A stretch of 13,930 bases of DNA from Bacteroidales bacterium UBA6445 (lineage in GTDB: Bacteria > Bacteroidota > Bacteroidia > Bacteroidales > UBA932), in NCBI GenBank assembly GCA_002439585.1, contig DJOF01000015.1, positions 1-13,930 of the forward strand, given 5' to 3'. Numbering within the stretch: the stretch's first letter is position 1; each line of letters starts with the position of its first letter. Below the pieces are notes generated by a model. It searched no databases. It was not told where the DNA came from and saw nothing but the letters and a program-made list of their open reading frames with translations. This document shows positions 7,621-13,864 of the stretch, one piece after another. The translations under genes and the position numbers were made by a program.

Positions 7621-7691
7621 GAAGCTGTTTTGTTTTTCTGAAATGTTATTTGAGGTGAGAAAACCTTCAGACAGAAAAACAAAACAGTTTC
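7621..7691. terminator. Long inverted repeat after bglX
   Basis: The 20-base arm at 7621-7640 (starting GAAGCTGTTTTG) is the reverse complement of 7672-7691 with a single mismatch. The 31-base loop holds a smaller near-palindrome (TGAGGT at 7651-7656 against ACCTTCA). It lies 19 bases after the bglX stop, in a convergent gap, and probably ends or protects the bglX transcript; its symmetry would let it work from either side. The stem is A/T-rich with no G/C-rich core, so it is not a classical intrinsic terminator, and a palindromic intergenic repeat is an alternative. Confidence 0.6.
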
Positions 7692-8034
7692 TTAATATCC
7701 GGGCTAATATTAGAAGGTAAGTAAGACAGTCCATAGGTTGGAGGCTTTCTATGCATTGTAAGGAGGTTGCTAACTAAAAAATGGCATCTATACCGATATT
7801 ACCAACAACTTTTGGCAATTATACCCAATTATACCATTAACCAATAGTGGTAGGTGTAGATAAAATGACGATAGGCTCTCGATTCACATCGAAAGCCTAT
7901 CAATTCTAACCTAAAACTTAACCTATGAAAAAACTATTCACGTAGATTTTAATGCAATTTCTGTGCCTTAGTAAAAATTTGTATGATATATATAATGTCT
8001 AAATCGTTTAGATAGTGGATTAATGTGATTTTAT
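7692..8034. other. Convergent intergenic region with leader-like and gene-start-like scraps
   Basis: No gene is evident between bglX (+) and the cyclophilin (-). Visible structure, left to right: AAGGAGG (7760-7766) 14 bases before a 19-codon frame at 7781-7840; direct repeats AATTATACC at 7817-7825 and 7827-7835, ten bases apart; an inverted repeat TACCATTA/TAGTGGTA (7832-7852); a 14-bp hairpin (7870-7901); then an A/C-rich stretch leading to ATGAAAAAACTATTC (from 7925), a typical Bacteroidetes signal-peptide gene start that stops after six codons. It looks like the leader and first codons of a lost exported-protein gene, but that is inference. Confidence 0.4.
7870..7901. terminator. Hairpin downstream of the cyclophilin gene
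   Basis: GATAGGCTCTCGAT (7870-7883) pairs with ATCGAAAGCCTATC (7888-7901) across a four-base loop, 13 of 14 positions matching. Read on the minus strand it is followed by GTCATTTTATC, moderately T-rich, and lies 133 bases past the cyclophilin stop, so it may end that transcript. Read on the plus strand it could instead be a leader hairpin of the lost gene start at 7925. Confidence 0.45.
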
Positions 8035-8796
8035 CTATTTCGTGCTGTCAGCCGGAGCCTTGATTTCGGTGCTGTCAGCTGGAGCCTTGATTTCGGTGCT
8101 GTCACTCACGGTAGGAGCAGAGGCAGGGTCAAGTTTCACGGAAATGATGCGTACTGGATTGACAGGCAGGTCTCTCGCATTTGTCTTTACCTTAGCTATC
8201 TTGTCGATCACGTCAAAGCCTTCTACGGTCTGTCCAAATACGGTGTACTGCCCATCAAGTTGTGCGCATGCATTCTCGTCCTGTACGATGTAGAACTGTG
8301 ATCCCGACGATTCTTTTGCAGGGTTGGCTGCATCTCCACGTCTTGCAGCGGCAAGCGCTCCTTTAAGATGCTTGTATTCCGGTACAAACTCGGCAGGTAC
8401 AGTGTATCCAGGGCCTCCTTGACCGTATTTTGCTACCATTGAAGTGTCTTTGGTATATGGGTCTCCTCCCTGGATCATGAATCCGTCAATTACTCTGTGG
8501 AAGAGAAGTCCGTCATAGAATCCTGACAAGGCGAGTTTCTCAAAATTGTCTCTGTGCTTGGGAGTCTTGGCGTAAAGTTTTACTTTGATAGTGCCGAGAT
8601 TCGTGTTGATGTCGAATATCGGCTCTTCTGGTAATGTAGTCATGATTTTCTCTGCTTGTTTGATTGTTTCTGCCTGCTTTAGGGAGTCTGCGCGAGCGGC
8701 AGCTTCCTCTTCGGATTTCTTGTTGTTGCCCCAGCAGCCTGCAAGGCAACCTGCAGCGGCAATGATGCCAGCTGTCTTGATGAATAATTGTCTCAT
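8035..8796 (-). CDS. Cyclophilin-type peptidyl-prolyl isomerase, lipoprotein
   Basis: A 253-residue envelope foldase that speeds cis-trans isomerisation of X-Pro bonds. The signal ends in a clear lipobox (LAGC, Cys21), followed by a charged, helix-prone linker (about 26-54). The cyclophilin domain runs from about 60 to 222 with FHRVIDGFMIQGGDP (99-113, including Arg101, Phe106 and Gln109), SSGSQFYIV (163-171) and LDGQYTVFGQ (180-189), so the active site looks complete. The C-terminal tail is a near-perfect repeat of STEIKAPAD made by a 27-bp DNA duplication. The start at 8796 puts the signal peptide in frame; a duplicated copy of the start lies 23 bases upstream but runs into a stop. A -7-like box (TATATTTG on the minus strand, 8862-8855) lies about 60 bases upstream. 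It is divergent from the GH20 gene and convergent with bglX, so it is a single-gene unit. Confidence 0.93.
   Translation of the reverse strand: MRQLFIKTAGIIAAAGCLAGCWGNNKKSEEEAAARADSLKQAETIKQAEKIMTTLPEEPIFDINTNLGTIKVKLYAKTPKHRDNFEKLALSGFYDGLLFHRVIDGFMIQGGDPYTKDTSMVAKYGQGGPGYTVPAEFVPEYKHLKGALAAARRGDAANPAKESSGSQFYIVQDENACAQLDGQYTVFGQTVEGFDVIDKIAKVKTNARDLPVNPVRIISVKLDPASAPTVSDSTEIKAPADSTEIKAPADSTK
8042..8095 (-). repeat. 27-bp tandem repeat in the cyclophilin C-terminus
   Basis: Two adjacent 27-bp copies (8042-8068 and 8069-8095) differ at one base (8053 against 8080), a synonymous change. They encode two copies of the nine-residue unit containing TEIKAPADS; a further partial match follows on each side. 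The repeat keeps the frame and only lengthens a probably disordered acidic/proline tail. Confidence 0.9.
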
Positions 8797-8839
8797 ATCT
8801 TATTTAATAATTGTCTCATATCTTATTTAATAATTGTCT
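8783..8839 (-). repeat. 23-bp tandem repeat duplicating the cyclophilin start region
   Basis: The 23-base unit at 8783-8805 is repeated exactly at 8806-8828, with 11 further bases at 8829-8839. Each full unit contains the start codon and next codons of the cyclophilin (ATGAGACAATTATT on the minus strand). The upstream copy therefore opens an 8-codon frame (8819-8793) whose TGA overlaps the true ATG as ATGA. Confidence 0.93.
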
Positions 8840-8854
8840 GAATGTTGTAAAGCA

Positions 8855-8862
8855 CAAATATA
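8855..8862 (-). promoter_or_regulatory. Candidate -7 box for the cyclophilin gene
   Basis: Read on the minus strand this is TATATTTG, an exact fit to TAnnTTTG. It would start the transcript near 8848, upstream of both copies of the duplicated start codon. No good -33 TTTG is seen at the right distance, so confidence is limited. Confidence 0.4.
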
Positions 8863-8905
8863 CTACAATACTGCTGCAATATGCAGTATGAATCGAATTA
8901 ATACT

Positions 8906-8913
8906 TACCTTTG
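8906..8913 (+). promoter_or_regulatory. Candidate -7 box for the GH20 gene
   Basis: TACCTTTG fits TAnnTTTG and lies 70 bases before the GH20 start, with transcription expected near 8920. The -33 position is not convincing. Immediately after the expected start site, CTGGTCC (8921-8927) and GGACCAG (8948-8954) form a perfect 7-bp inverted repeat enclosing a GACGTC palindrome, a possible leader hairpin or operator. Confidence 0.42.
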
Positions 8914-8982
8914 TTGACGGCTGGTCCAAAGGAGACGTCCTCATTTCGGACCAGTACATTATTAACTATAACACAAATTTTC

Positions 8983-10659
8983 ATGAGACAAAGACTGGCA
9001 TTTGCTGTCGTTATGGCGGCTGTGGCCTTAAGTGCTTCCTGTGGGCAGACACAGCAGGAAATTGAGATTATTCCTCAGCCCGAAAGCGTTGTTGTCGGGA
9101 AAGGCAGTTTCAGCATCAAGGGCAAGGACTTGGTCGCAGGCAAAGACCTTGACAAGGAATCGTTGCAGATAGTCGAAGGCCTTGCGACAAGACTTTCAAC
9201 AGTGACCGGCAAGGAATTCAAGGTGGTTGGCGAAGGAGAAGGGATTCATTTCCTTAAGGACAATTCAGAGCCTATTGAAGGATATTCTCTCACGGTTACA
9301 GAGGATGGTGTCGAGGTTAAGGCTTCCACATCAGCAGGTTTCCGCTATGCAATCCAGACACTCGGGCAGATGCTTCCTACAGCCTTCTATGGCATAAAAG
9401 CTGCCCCGTCCGAGAAATGGAGTCTTCCTTGTGTACAGATCAATGACAAGCCGCGCTTTGCATACAGGGGTATGCACCTTGATGTTGCACGGCATTTCTT
9501 TCCGGTTGAAGAGGTTAAGAAATATCTCGACATTATGGCAATCCATAAGATGAACAGGTTTCACTGGCATCTTACCGATGATCAGGGTTGGAGAATCGAG
9601 ATCAAGAAATATCCTCGTCTGACGGAGGTTGGCGCATGGAGAGACAGTACCATGGTCGGCAAGCAGTGGGATAAGTTTGACCATGTGCGTCATGGAGGCT
9701 TCTATACTCAGGACCAGATACGTGAAGTTGTGGACTATGCTGCGGGTCTTGGCATCACAATTATTCCGGAGATAGACCTTCCGGGGCATATGGTAGCCGC
9801 TATGGCTTCATATCCGGAACTCGGCTGCACAGGAGGCCCGTATACAGTATGGCCTGTATGGGGTGTGTCCGACCAAGTACTTTGTGTCGGCAAGGAAAGT
9901 ACATTTGACTTTATAGAGGGAGTCCTTTCTGAAGTGATGGAGCTTTTCCCTTCGGAATATATACATATCGGAGGTGACGAATGCCCCAAAAAGGAATGGG
10001 AGAGGTGTCCTGCCTGCCAGGCTCGTATCAAGGCTCTTGGGATAAAAGGTGATGACAATCACACGGCAGAACAGTATCTTCAGAGTTATGTGACAGCAAG
10101 GGTGCAGAAGTTTGTCAATGAACATGGCCGCAGGATCATTGGCTGGGACGAGATCCTCGAGGGCGAACTTGCCTCTGGTGCTACTGTCATGTCTTGGAGA
10201 GGTGCCAAGGGTGGCATAGAAGCAGCTAAGAAAGGTTTCGATGTGATCATGACTCCTAATACATATTTCTACCTTGATTATTATCAGTCTGACAAGGAAG
10301 ACCTTGAGCCACTTGCTATTGGAGGTTATCTGCCTTTAGATACCGTATATGTATGCAATCCGGTAAATGATATACCCGAAGAGTCTCAGAAGCATATCTT
10401 GGGAGCGCAGGCCAATCTCTGGACAGAGTATATAGCTACACCTGAGCACCTTGAATACATGCTTCTTCCTAGAATGTCTGCCTTGAGCGAGGTTCAGTGG
10501 TGTACTAAGGAGAATAAGGATTTCGATAGGTTCAAGAAATCCCTTACTTCCAAGATGTTTGGCATTTATGACATACTCGGCTACACCTACAGCAAGGATG
10601 TTATTGGAGAATACGGACTTAAGGATGCCACAGTTAAGGATGCCACAGAGACCAAATAA
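8983..10659 (+). CDS. GH20 beta-N-acetylhexosaminidase, lipoprotein
   Basis: A 558-residue exo-acting hexosaminidase that removes terminal GlcNAc or GalNAc by substrate-assisted catalysis. The frame is open from 8911, but the start at 8983 is preferred because it begins a lipoprotein signal (LSASC, Cys20) and the earlier start would lie inside the promoter. The N-terminal GH20b domain starts near IIPQPESV; the TIM barrel has RYAIQTLGQML, HWHLTDDQGWRIEIKKYP from residue 194, PEIDLPGHMVAA, and the catalytic pair Asp332-Glu333 in HIGGDECP. Trp-rich motifs (MSWRGA, LWTEY) close the active site. All key residues are present. The C-terminus ends in a small repeat (KDATVKDAT) from a 15-bp duplication at 10621-10650. 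It acts at the envelope on host glycans, chitin-like oligomers or peptidoglycan pieces; which one is unknown. No SusC/SusD pair is adjacent. Confidence 0.93.
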   Translation: MRQRLAFAVVMAAVALSASCGQTQQEIEIIPQPESVVVGKGSFSIKGKDLVAGKDLDKESLQIVEGLATRLSTVTGKEFKVVGEGEGIHFLKDNSEPIEGYSLTVTEDGVEVKASTSAGFRYAIQTLGQMLPTAFYGIKAAPSEKWSLPCVQINDKPRFAYRGMHLDVARHFFPVEEVKKYLDIMAIHKMNRFHWHLTDDQGWRIEIKKYPRLTEVGAWRDSTMVGKQWDKFDHVRHGGFYTQDQIREVVDYAAGLGITIIPEIDLPGHMVAAMASYPELGCTGGPYTVWPVWGVSDQVLCVGKESTFDFIEGVLSEVMELFPSEYIHIGGDECPKKEWERCPACQARIKALGIKGDDNHTAEQYLQSYVTARVQKFVNEHGRRIIGWDEILEGELASGATVMSWRGAKGGIEAAKKGFDVIMTPNTYFYLDYYQSDKEDLEPLAIGGYLPLDTVYVCNPVNDIPEESQKHILGAQANLWTEYIATPEHLEYMLLPRMSALSEVQWCTKENKDFDRFKKSLTSKMFGIYDILGYTYSKDVIGEYGLKDATVKDATETK

Positions 10660-10711
10660 GTTGAGAGGTAACTACTTCTATACAAGGGTGCAAAGCTGAC
10701 GATAGTCATTG

Positions 10712-10737
10712 CTTTATTGAGAAGTTGTTTAATAAAG
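10712..10737. terminator. Small hairpin between GH20 and the chromate-transporter genes
   Basis: CTTTATT (10712-10718) pairs perfectly with AATAAAG (10731-10737) around a 12-base loop that reads GAGAAGTTGTTT. It sits between two converging genes and overlaps the minus-strand stop codon at 10729. The stem is all A/T except its closing pair, so termination activity is doubtful. Confidence 0.35.
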
Positions 10738-11337
10738 TATCAGGCCTAATATTCCTCCGGTGATTATGAGGGGTATCGGGCCTGTTTTCGTGCAAAGCGA
10801 CACTGCAAGGGCTCCCGCAAACAGTAGCCAGCTCTTCCAGTCTGGGAAATTCTCACTTACAATGCCAGCCTCGAATGATGAAAACAAAGGGACTCCATTC
10901 CATTCGAGCCGAAAAGTCAAGACTATGGCTGCGGAGCCGATGAGCCCAACAACGGCAGGCCTGAGCCAGTACATCACGCTGTCAAACAGAGGATTGCCGT
11001 TGATCTTCATATAGAACCTTACAAGGGCAAGGACTATGAGAAATGAAGGAAGTACAACAGCGGTAGTTGAGGTAAAAGAACCGAGTACACCGAGTAGATG
11101 GCTACCTCCCGCTTTGACAATTACGTCATATCCAACATAAGTAGCGCAGTTGATCCCTACTGGGCCGGGCGTAATCTGTGAAATAGCCACTATGTCTGTG
11201 AATGTGCTCTCTGTGAGCCAGCCGTGTTCTGATACGACCTGCCCTTGTATCAGCGAAAGCATGGCATAGCCTCCACCGAAAGTAAATAATCCGATGACGA
11301 GAAAAGTGACGAACAATTGTATGAATATCAATGTCAT
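10729..11337 (-). CDS. chrA: Chromate transporter family (CHR) half-size subunit, second gene
   Basis: A 202-residue inner-membrane protein of the CHR family, one half of a two-gene transporter. It begins with GLFTFGGGYAMLSLIQ, carries QITPGPVGINCATYVGY (typical CHR signature with the PGP segment) and several hydrophobic helices ending in GPIPLIITGGILGLILY. Long ChrA proteins of about 400 residues contain two such halves; here the halves are separate. Its ATG overlaps the stop of the preceding half by four bases (11334-11337), so translation is coupled and the two probably form a heterodimer. Family members export chromate by proton exchange, but many homologues in anaerobes lack a tested role, so the substrate is uncertain. 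Confidence 0.87.
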   Translation of the reverse strand: MTLIFIQLFVTFLVIGLFTFGGGYAMLSLIQGQVVSEHGWLTESTFTDIVAISQITPGPVGINCATYVGYDVIVKAGGSHLLGVLGSFTSTTAVVLPSFLIVLALVRFYMKINGNPLFDSVMYWLRPAVVGLIGSAAIVLTFRLEWNGVPLFSSFEAGIVSENFPDWKSWLLFAGALAVSLCTKTGPIPLIITGGILGLILY

Positions 11338-11876
11338 TCGGACCTCCTTCTCCTTAGCAATGACACCGAAAGGGCGACAGATATTATGACGACTATGATA
11401 TATATCGGAGAGATATCCATCAAGGCCACGAGAAGAGCGCTTCCTATAGTTACAAGCCAGGTCCAGATGGAACTATTGCATTTCCTTGCCATGGAGATAG
11501 TAGGAGCTATGATCAGAGCCACCACTACGGGGCGTATCCCCTTGAAGACTCTGATTACGTACGGATTGTCCTTGAATCCCGTGAAAATCATGGCAATAAG
11601 GAGAATTGCCACAAACGATGGCAGGATGGTCCCGAGCGCGGACACCATGCACCCTTTTAGTCCTCTTATCTTGTAACCAGCAAAGATTGCTACATTGACA
11701 GACAAGATTCCCGGGACTGACTGAGACAGAGCGATGATGTCTGGCAGTTCCTTTTCGTCAATCCAGCCGCGTTTTCCGAGCTCTGCCTGCATAAGCGGTA
11801 TCATGGCATAGCCACCCCCAATCGTAAAAGCGCCTATTTTCATAAATACTGAAAACAATGTCCAAAGCGATACCAT
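11334..11876 (-). CDS. chrA: Chromate transporter family (CHR) half-size subunit, first gene
   Basis: A 180-residue CHR-family membrane protein, the partner of the gene that follows. It shows IGAFTIGGGYAMIPLMQ, ALSQSVPGILSVNVAIFAGY (PG motif, second residue set differing from the PGP of its partner) and a C-terminal hydrophobic part ending in an Arg-rich tail (RRRRSE). The frame is open to an ATG at 11924, which would overlap the flippase gene by 44 bases; the start at 11876 is preferred because it begins MVSLWTLFSVFMKIG, the normal CHR N-terminus, and sits four bases after the flippase stop. It is thus the second gene of a flippase-chrA-chrA unit. Confidence 0.85.
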   Translation of the reverse strand: MVSLWTLFSVFMKIGAFTIGGGYAMIPLMQAELGKRGWIDEKELPDIIALSQSVPGILSVNVAIFAGYKIRGLKGCMVSALGTILPSFVAILLIAMIFTGFKDNPYVIRVFKGIRPVVVALIIAPTISMARKCNSSIWTWLVTIGSALLVALMDISPIYIIVVIISVALSVSLLRRRRSE

Positions 11877-11880
11877 AAAC

Positions 11881-13410
11881 TTATGCTTTAGTTTGTTCTC
11901 CTTCCTCAGATGCCGATAGGGCAAGGCGGTAACGCCCTTTGAGAATAGGCAAGCACATTACTAAATAAAGTCCGAGCAATAATGTATGCACGCCTTCCTT
12001 CAGCACAATGCTCCAGCCTCCGGATGTGCCTGGTGCGATGCCGGAGAAGAAGGCCTTGTCAATCAGCAGGGTAGAGACGCATACTATCCCACATGATGCC
12101 ATCAAGCCGGCAATTCTTCCCCATGAATATGGAATCGGGTAATATTTGGCTCCGAGGACAGCACTTATTATGAACATCACCGTGTAGCTCGCAAGATGCC
12201 CGAATGCTGATGCCCAGTAAGAGAAATGCGGCATGAATATTACATTTACCAGCACCGTTACCACGAGCCCGGCTGTCGTGATCCATACTGCCATACCGGT
12301 TTTCCCCGAGAGCTTGTACCACATGGAGACGTTGAATAGCATCCCCAAGATCATGTACGAGAGCAACATGATGGGAACGACACCCATTCCCGAGCGGAAA
12401 TCCTTGCCGATGATAAGGGAAATGATGTCAAGATAAAGCACAACACCAAGCAGTATGAAGCCGCAAAATGCTGTAAAGAATTCCATTACTATTGCGTATA
12501 ACCGTCTTGAGCCTTTCATCGCTGCCCTTTGGAAAAAAAACGGCTCGGCCGCAAATCGAAACATCTGTATGAAAAGATTCATGATGACCGAGAGCTTCAC
12601 TGCCGCTTGAAAAATCCCAAGACTTGAGCGCCATGCCTCAGCCCCTGTGTCGAAGTAGCGGAACAGAATTCTGTCCAGAAAATCATTCACTATCCCCGGC
12701 AGTCCTGCGATCATAAGGGGTATCGAATAGATAAGCATCTTCTTTAGAAGCCCCTTGTCTAATCTGAATGTAATGTGCAGTAGGTCAGGGATAAACAGTA
12801 GGGTACAGACAATGCTACTCACCAGAATCGCGAATATTACATATGTGAAATCCGGAGTAGGAGAAATGACCGCAGACGGTAGGAAAGCATGTGAGGGATA
12901 CCAGAAGAAAAGCAGTATGTTGACTCCGGTCTCTGTCAGGATTTTCACCGTCTTGAAGATCGCGAATTTCAATGCCTTGTGTTCCTGGCGAAGCCTTGCG
13001 AACAGAATTGCAGTGCCGCTGTCAAGGGTGAGTATACCTCCTACATACATTATGCATGCTCCGTGGCCGTCATATCCGAGCCAGTGGGCTATGGGATTGG
13101 CGAAGGCTACAAGTACAGCAAGCAGAGAGAAGCTTGTGGCAAATACGGCAAGAAGGGCTCCCGAGTAGACGCTGTTCTTGTCGACCCCTTCTTTGTTGGC
13201 GAACCGGAAGCAACCTGTCTCCAGGCCGAGCACGAGAATAACCTGCAGCACGGCTATATACGCCATAAATTCAGTCACTACGCCATAGCTCTCGGTGGTG
13301 AGAAGGCGCGTATAGAAAGGCACGAAAAGGAAATTGATGATTCGTGCCAGTATTGTACTCATGCCGTAGACCGCAGTCTCTCCGGCAAGTTGTTTCAGGG
13401 CATTTGCCAT
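11881..13410 (-). CDS. Wzx-like polysaccharide flippase (MOP superfamily)
   Basis: A 509-residue inner-membrane protein predicted to flip lipid-linked oligosaccharides to the outer face during surface polysaccharide or LPS assembly. The N-terminus (GETAVYGMSTILARIINFL, 10-28, then FVPFYTRLLTTESYGV) is the characteristic first segment of the polysaccharide-biosynthesis branch of the MOP superfamily, and further hydrophobic segments through the protein fit 12-14 membrane helices. The short polar tail ends SASEEGEQTKA. No glycosyltransferases or other capsule genes adjoin it; in Bacteroidetes such orphan flippase genes are common. It is the first gene of the minus-strand unit, with its promoter just upstream, and the two chromate-transporter halves follow. 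Other MOP members (MATE drug exporters) are less likely. Confidence 0.85.
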   Translation of the reverse strand: MANALKQLAGETAVYGMSTILARIINFLFVPFYTRLLTTESYGVVTEFMAYIAVLQVILVLGLETGCFRFANKEGVDKNSVYSGALLAVFATSFSLLAVLVAFANPIAHWLGYDGHGACIMYVGGILTLDSGTAILFARLRQEHKALKFAIFKTVKILTETGVNILLFFWYPSHAFLPSAVISPTPDFTYVIFAILVSSIVCTLLFIPDLLHITFRLDKGLLKKMLIYSIPLMIAGLPGIVNDFLDRILFRYFDTGAEAWRSSLGIFQAAVKLSVIMNLFIQMFRFAAEPFFFQRAAMKGSRRLYAIVMEFFTAFCGFILLGVVLYLDIISLIIGKDFRSGMGVVPIMLLSYMILGMLFNVSMWYKLSGKTGMAVWITTAGLVVTVLVNVIFMPHFSYWASAFGHLASYTVMFIISAVLGAKYYPIPYSWGRIAGLMASCGIVCVSTLLIDKAFFSGIAPGTSGGWSIVLKEGVHTLLLGLYLVMCLPILKGRYRLALSASEEGEQTKA

Positions 13411-13442
13411 ATTACAAGCCGCGGTTTAAAGACGGCAATATG

Positions 13443-13474
13443 CAAAATTAGCTCATATTTGCCGCACCTTCAAC
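13443..13474 (-). promoter_or_regulatory. Promoter of the flippase-chrA unit
   Basis: On the minus strand the -7 box is TAATTTTG (13450-13443), and GTTG (13474-13471) lies 20 bases upstream at the -33 position. Transcription would start near 13436, about 26 bases before the ATG at 13410. The match to the Bacteroidetes consensus is good, though the -33 box has one changed base. Confidence 0.55.
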
Positions 13475-13800
13475 TTTTTCCTTCGATCTTCAATCAATCT
13501 TCACAATCTCATTCACAAAAGTTCACTGACGTTAAGGGTTGTGCTGTCCTTTGATACTCATGGTGATTCGTCAGACAGGGAGGCCGTGACATTCAGATGT
13601 TGTTTTGAAGTGATTCCCGAAGTTTATTATGAAGATTTTTCGAGGCGGCCTCGACTTTGGAAGAAGTGTACTGGATATACTCGACTGATGACAAAGATGA
13701 AAATGGCCGGAAAGGGCCATAAGAGAAGCGTTGAAACATTTCAAAACAACTTCTCATGATATTTTTCTAAGAAAGATGAAAGACACACTAAAAAAATCAC
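13475..13800. other. Non-coding region between the flippase and rRNA-type promoters
   Basis: The 72-codon frame at 13541-13759 has no recognisable family and low-complexity composition, so I do not call it a gene. Structure is present: an 18-base inverted repeat with two mismatches (13595-13612 and 13737-13754) encloses about 125 bases, inside which lie two perfect hairpins, CGAGG-CGG-CCTCG (13641-13653) and ATGGCC-GGAAAG-GGCCAT (13703-13720). Read on the minus strand the second is followed by TTTTC. This may be a small non-autonomous repeat or a terminator cluster. Confidence 0.4.
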
Positions 13801-13801
13801 T

Positions 13802-13828
13802 TTTTTTTGAAAATTTTCTTCAAAAAAA
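13802..13828 (+). promoter_or_regulatory. A/T-tract palindrome acting as likely UP element
   Basis: TTTTTTTGAA (13802-13811) and TTCAAAAAAA (13819-13828) are a perfect 10-bp inverted repeat with a seven-base loop, lying directly against the -33 box. Long phased A and T tracts at this position suit binding of the RNA polymerase alpha subunit and DNA bending, as upstream of strong rRNA promoters. Confidence 0.5.
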
Positions 13829-13859
13829 TTTGGAGGTAAATAAAAAGTGCGTATCTTTG
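13829..13859 (+). promoter_or_regulatory. Strong Bacteroidetes promoter, probably of an rRNA operon
   Basis: TTTG (13829-13832), a spacer of exactly 19 bases, and TATCTTTG (13852-13859) match the full Bacteroidetes consensus. Transcription should begin near 13865. The transcribed bases contain GTTCATTGAAAATATTG (13885-13901), resembling the boxA-type antitermination sequence found in the leader of Bacteroidales 16S rRNA genes. The RNA gene itself is not in the window, so the rRNA identity is inferred. Confidence 0.8.
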
Positions 13860-13864
13860 CAGCC

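Noticed and set aside
8042..8839. CRISPR array
   Set aside because: The repeats are direct tandem copies without spacers, inside or at the edge of a coding gene.
8911..8982. 24-codon N-terminal extension of the GH20 protein
   Set aside because: It would place the start within the -7 box and hide the lipoprotein signal, which begins naturally at 8983.
9331..9789. 152-codon minus-strand frame
   Set aside because: It lies wholly antisense to the GH20 catalytic domain and has no family features.
11877..11924. 16-codon N-terminal extension of the first chromate-transporter half
   Set aside because: It would overlap the flippase gene by 44 bases, and the family-like N-terminus begins at 11876.
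12979..13554. 191-codon plus-strand frame
   Set aside because: It is antisense to the flippase N-terminal half and its promoter, with composition unlike a real protein.
13541..13759. 72-codon plus-strand frame as a small gene
   Set aside because: No family resemblance, and it spans several palindromes of the intergenic region.
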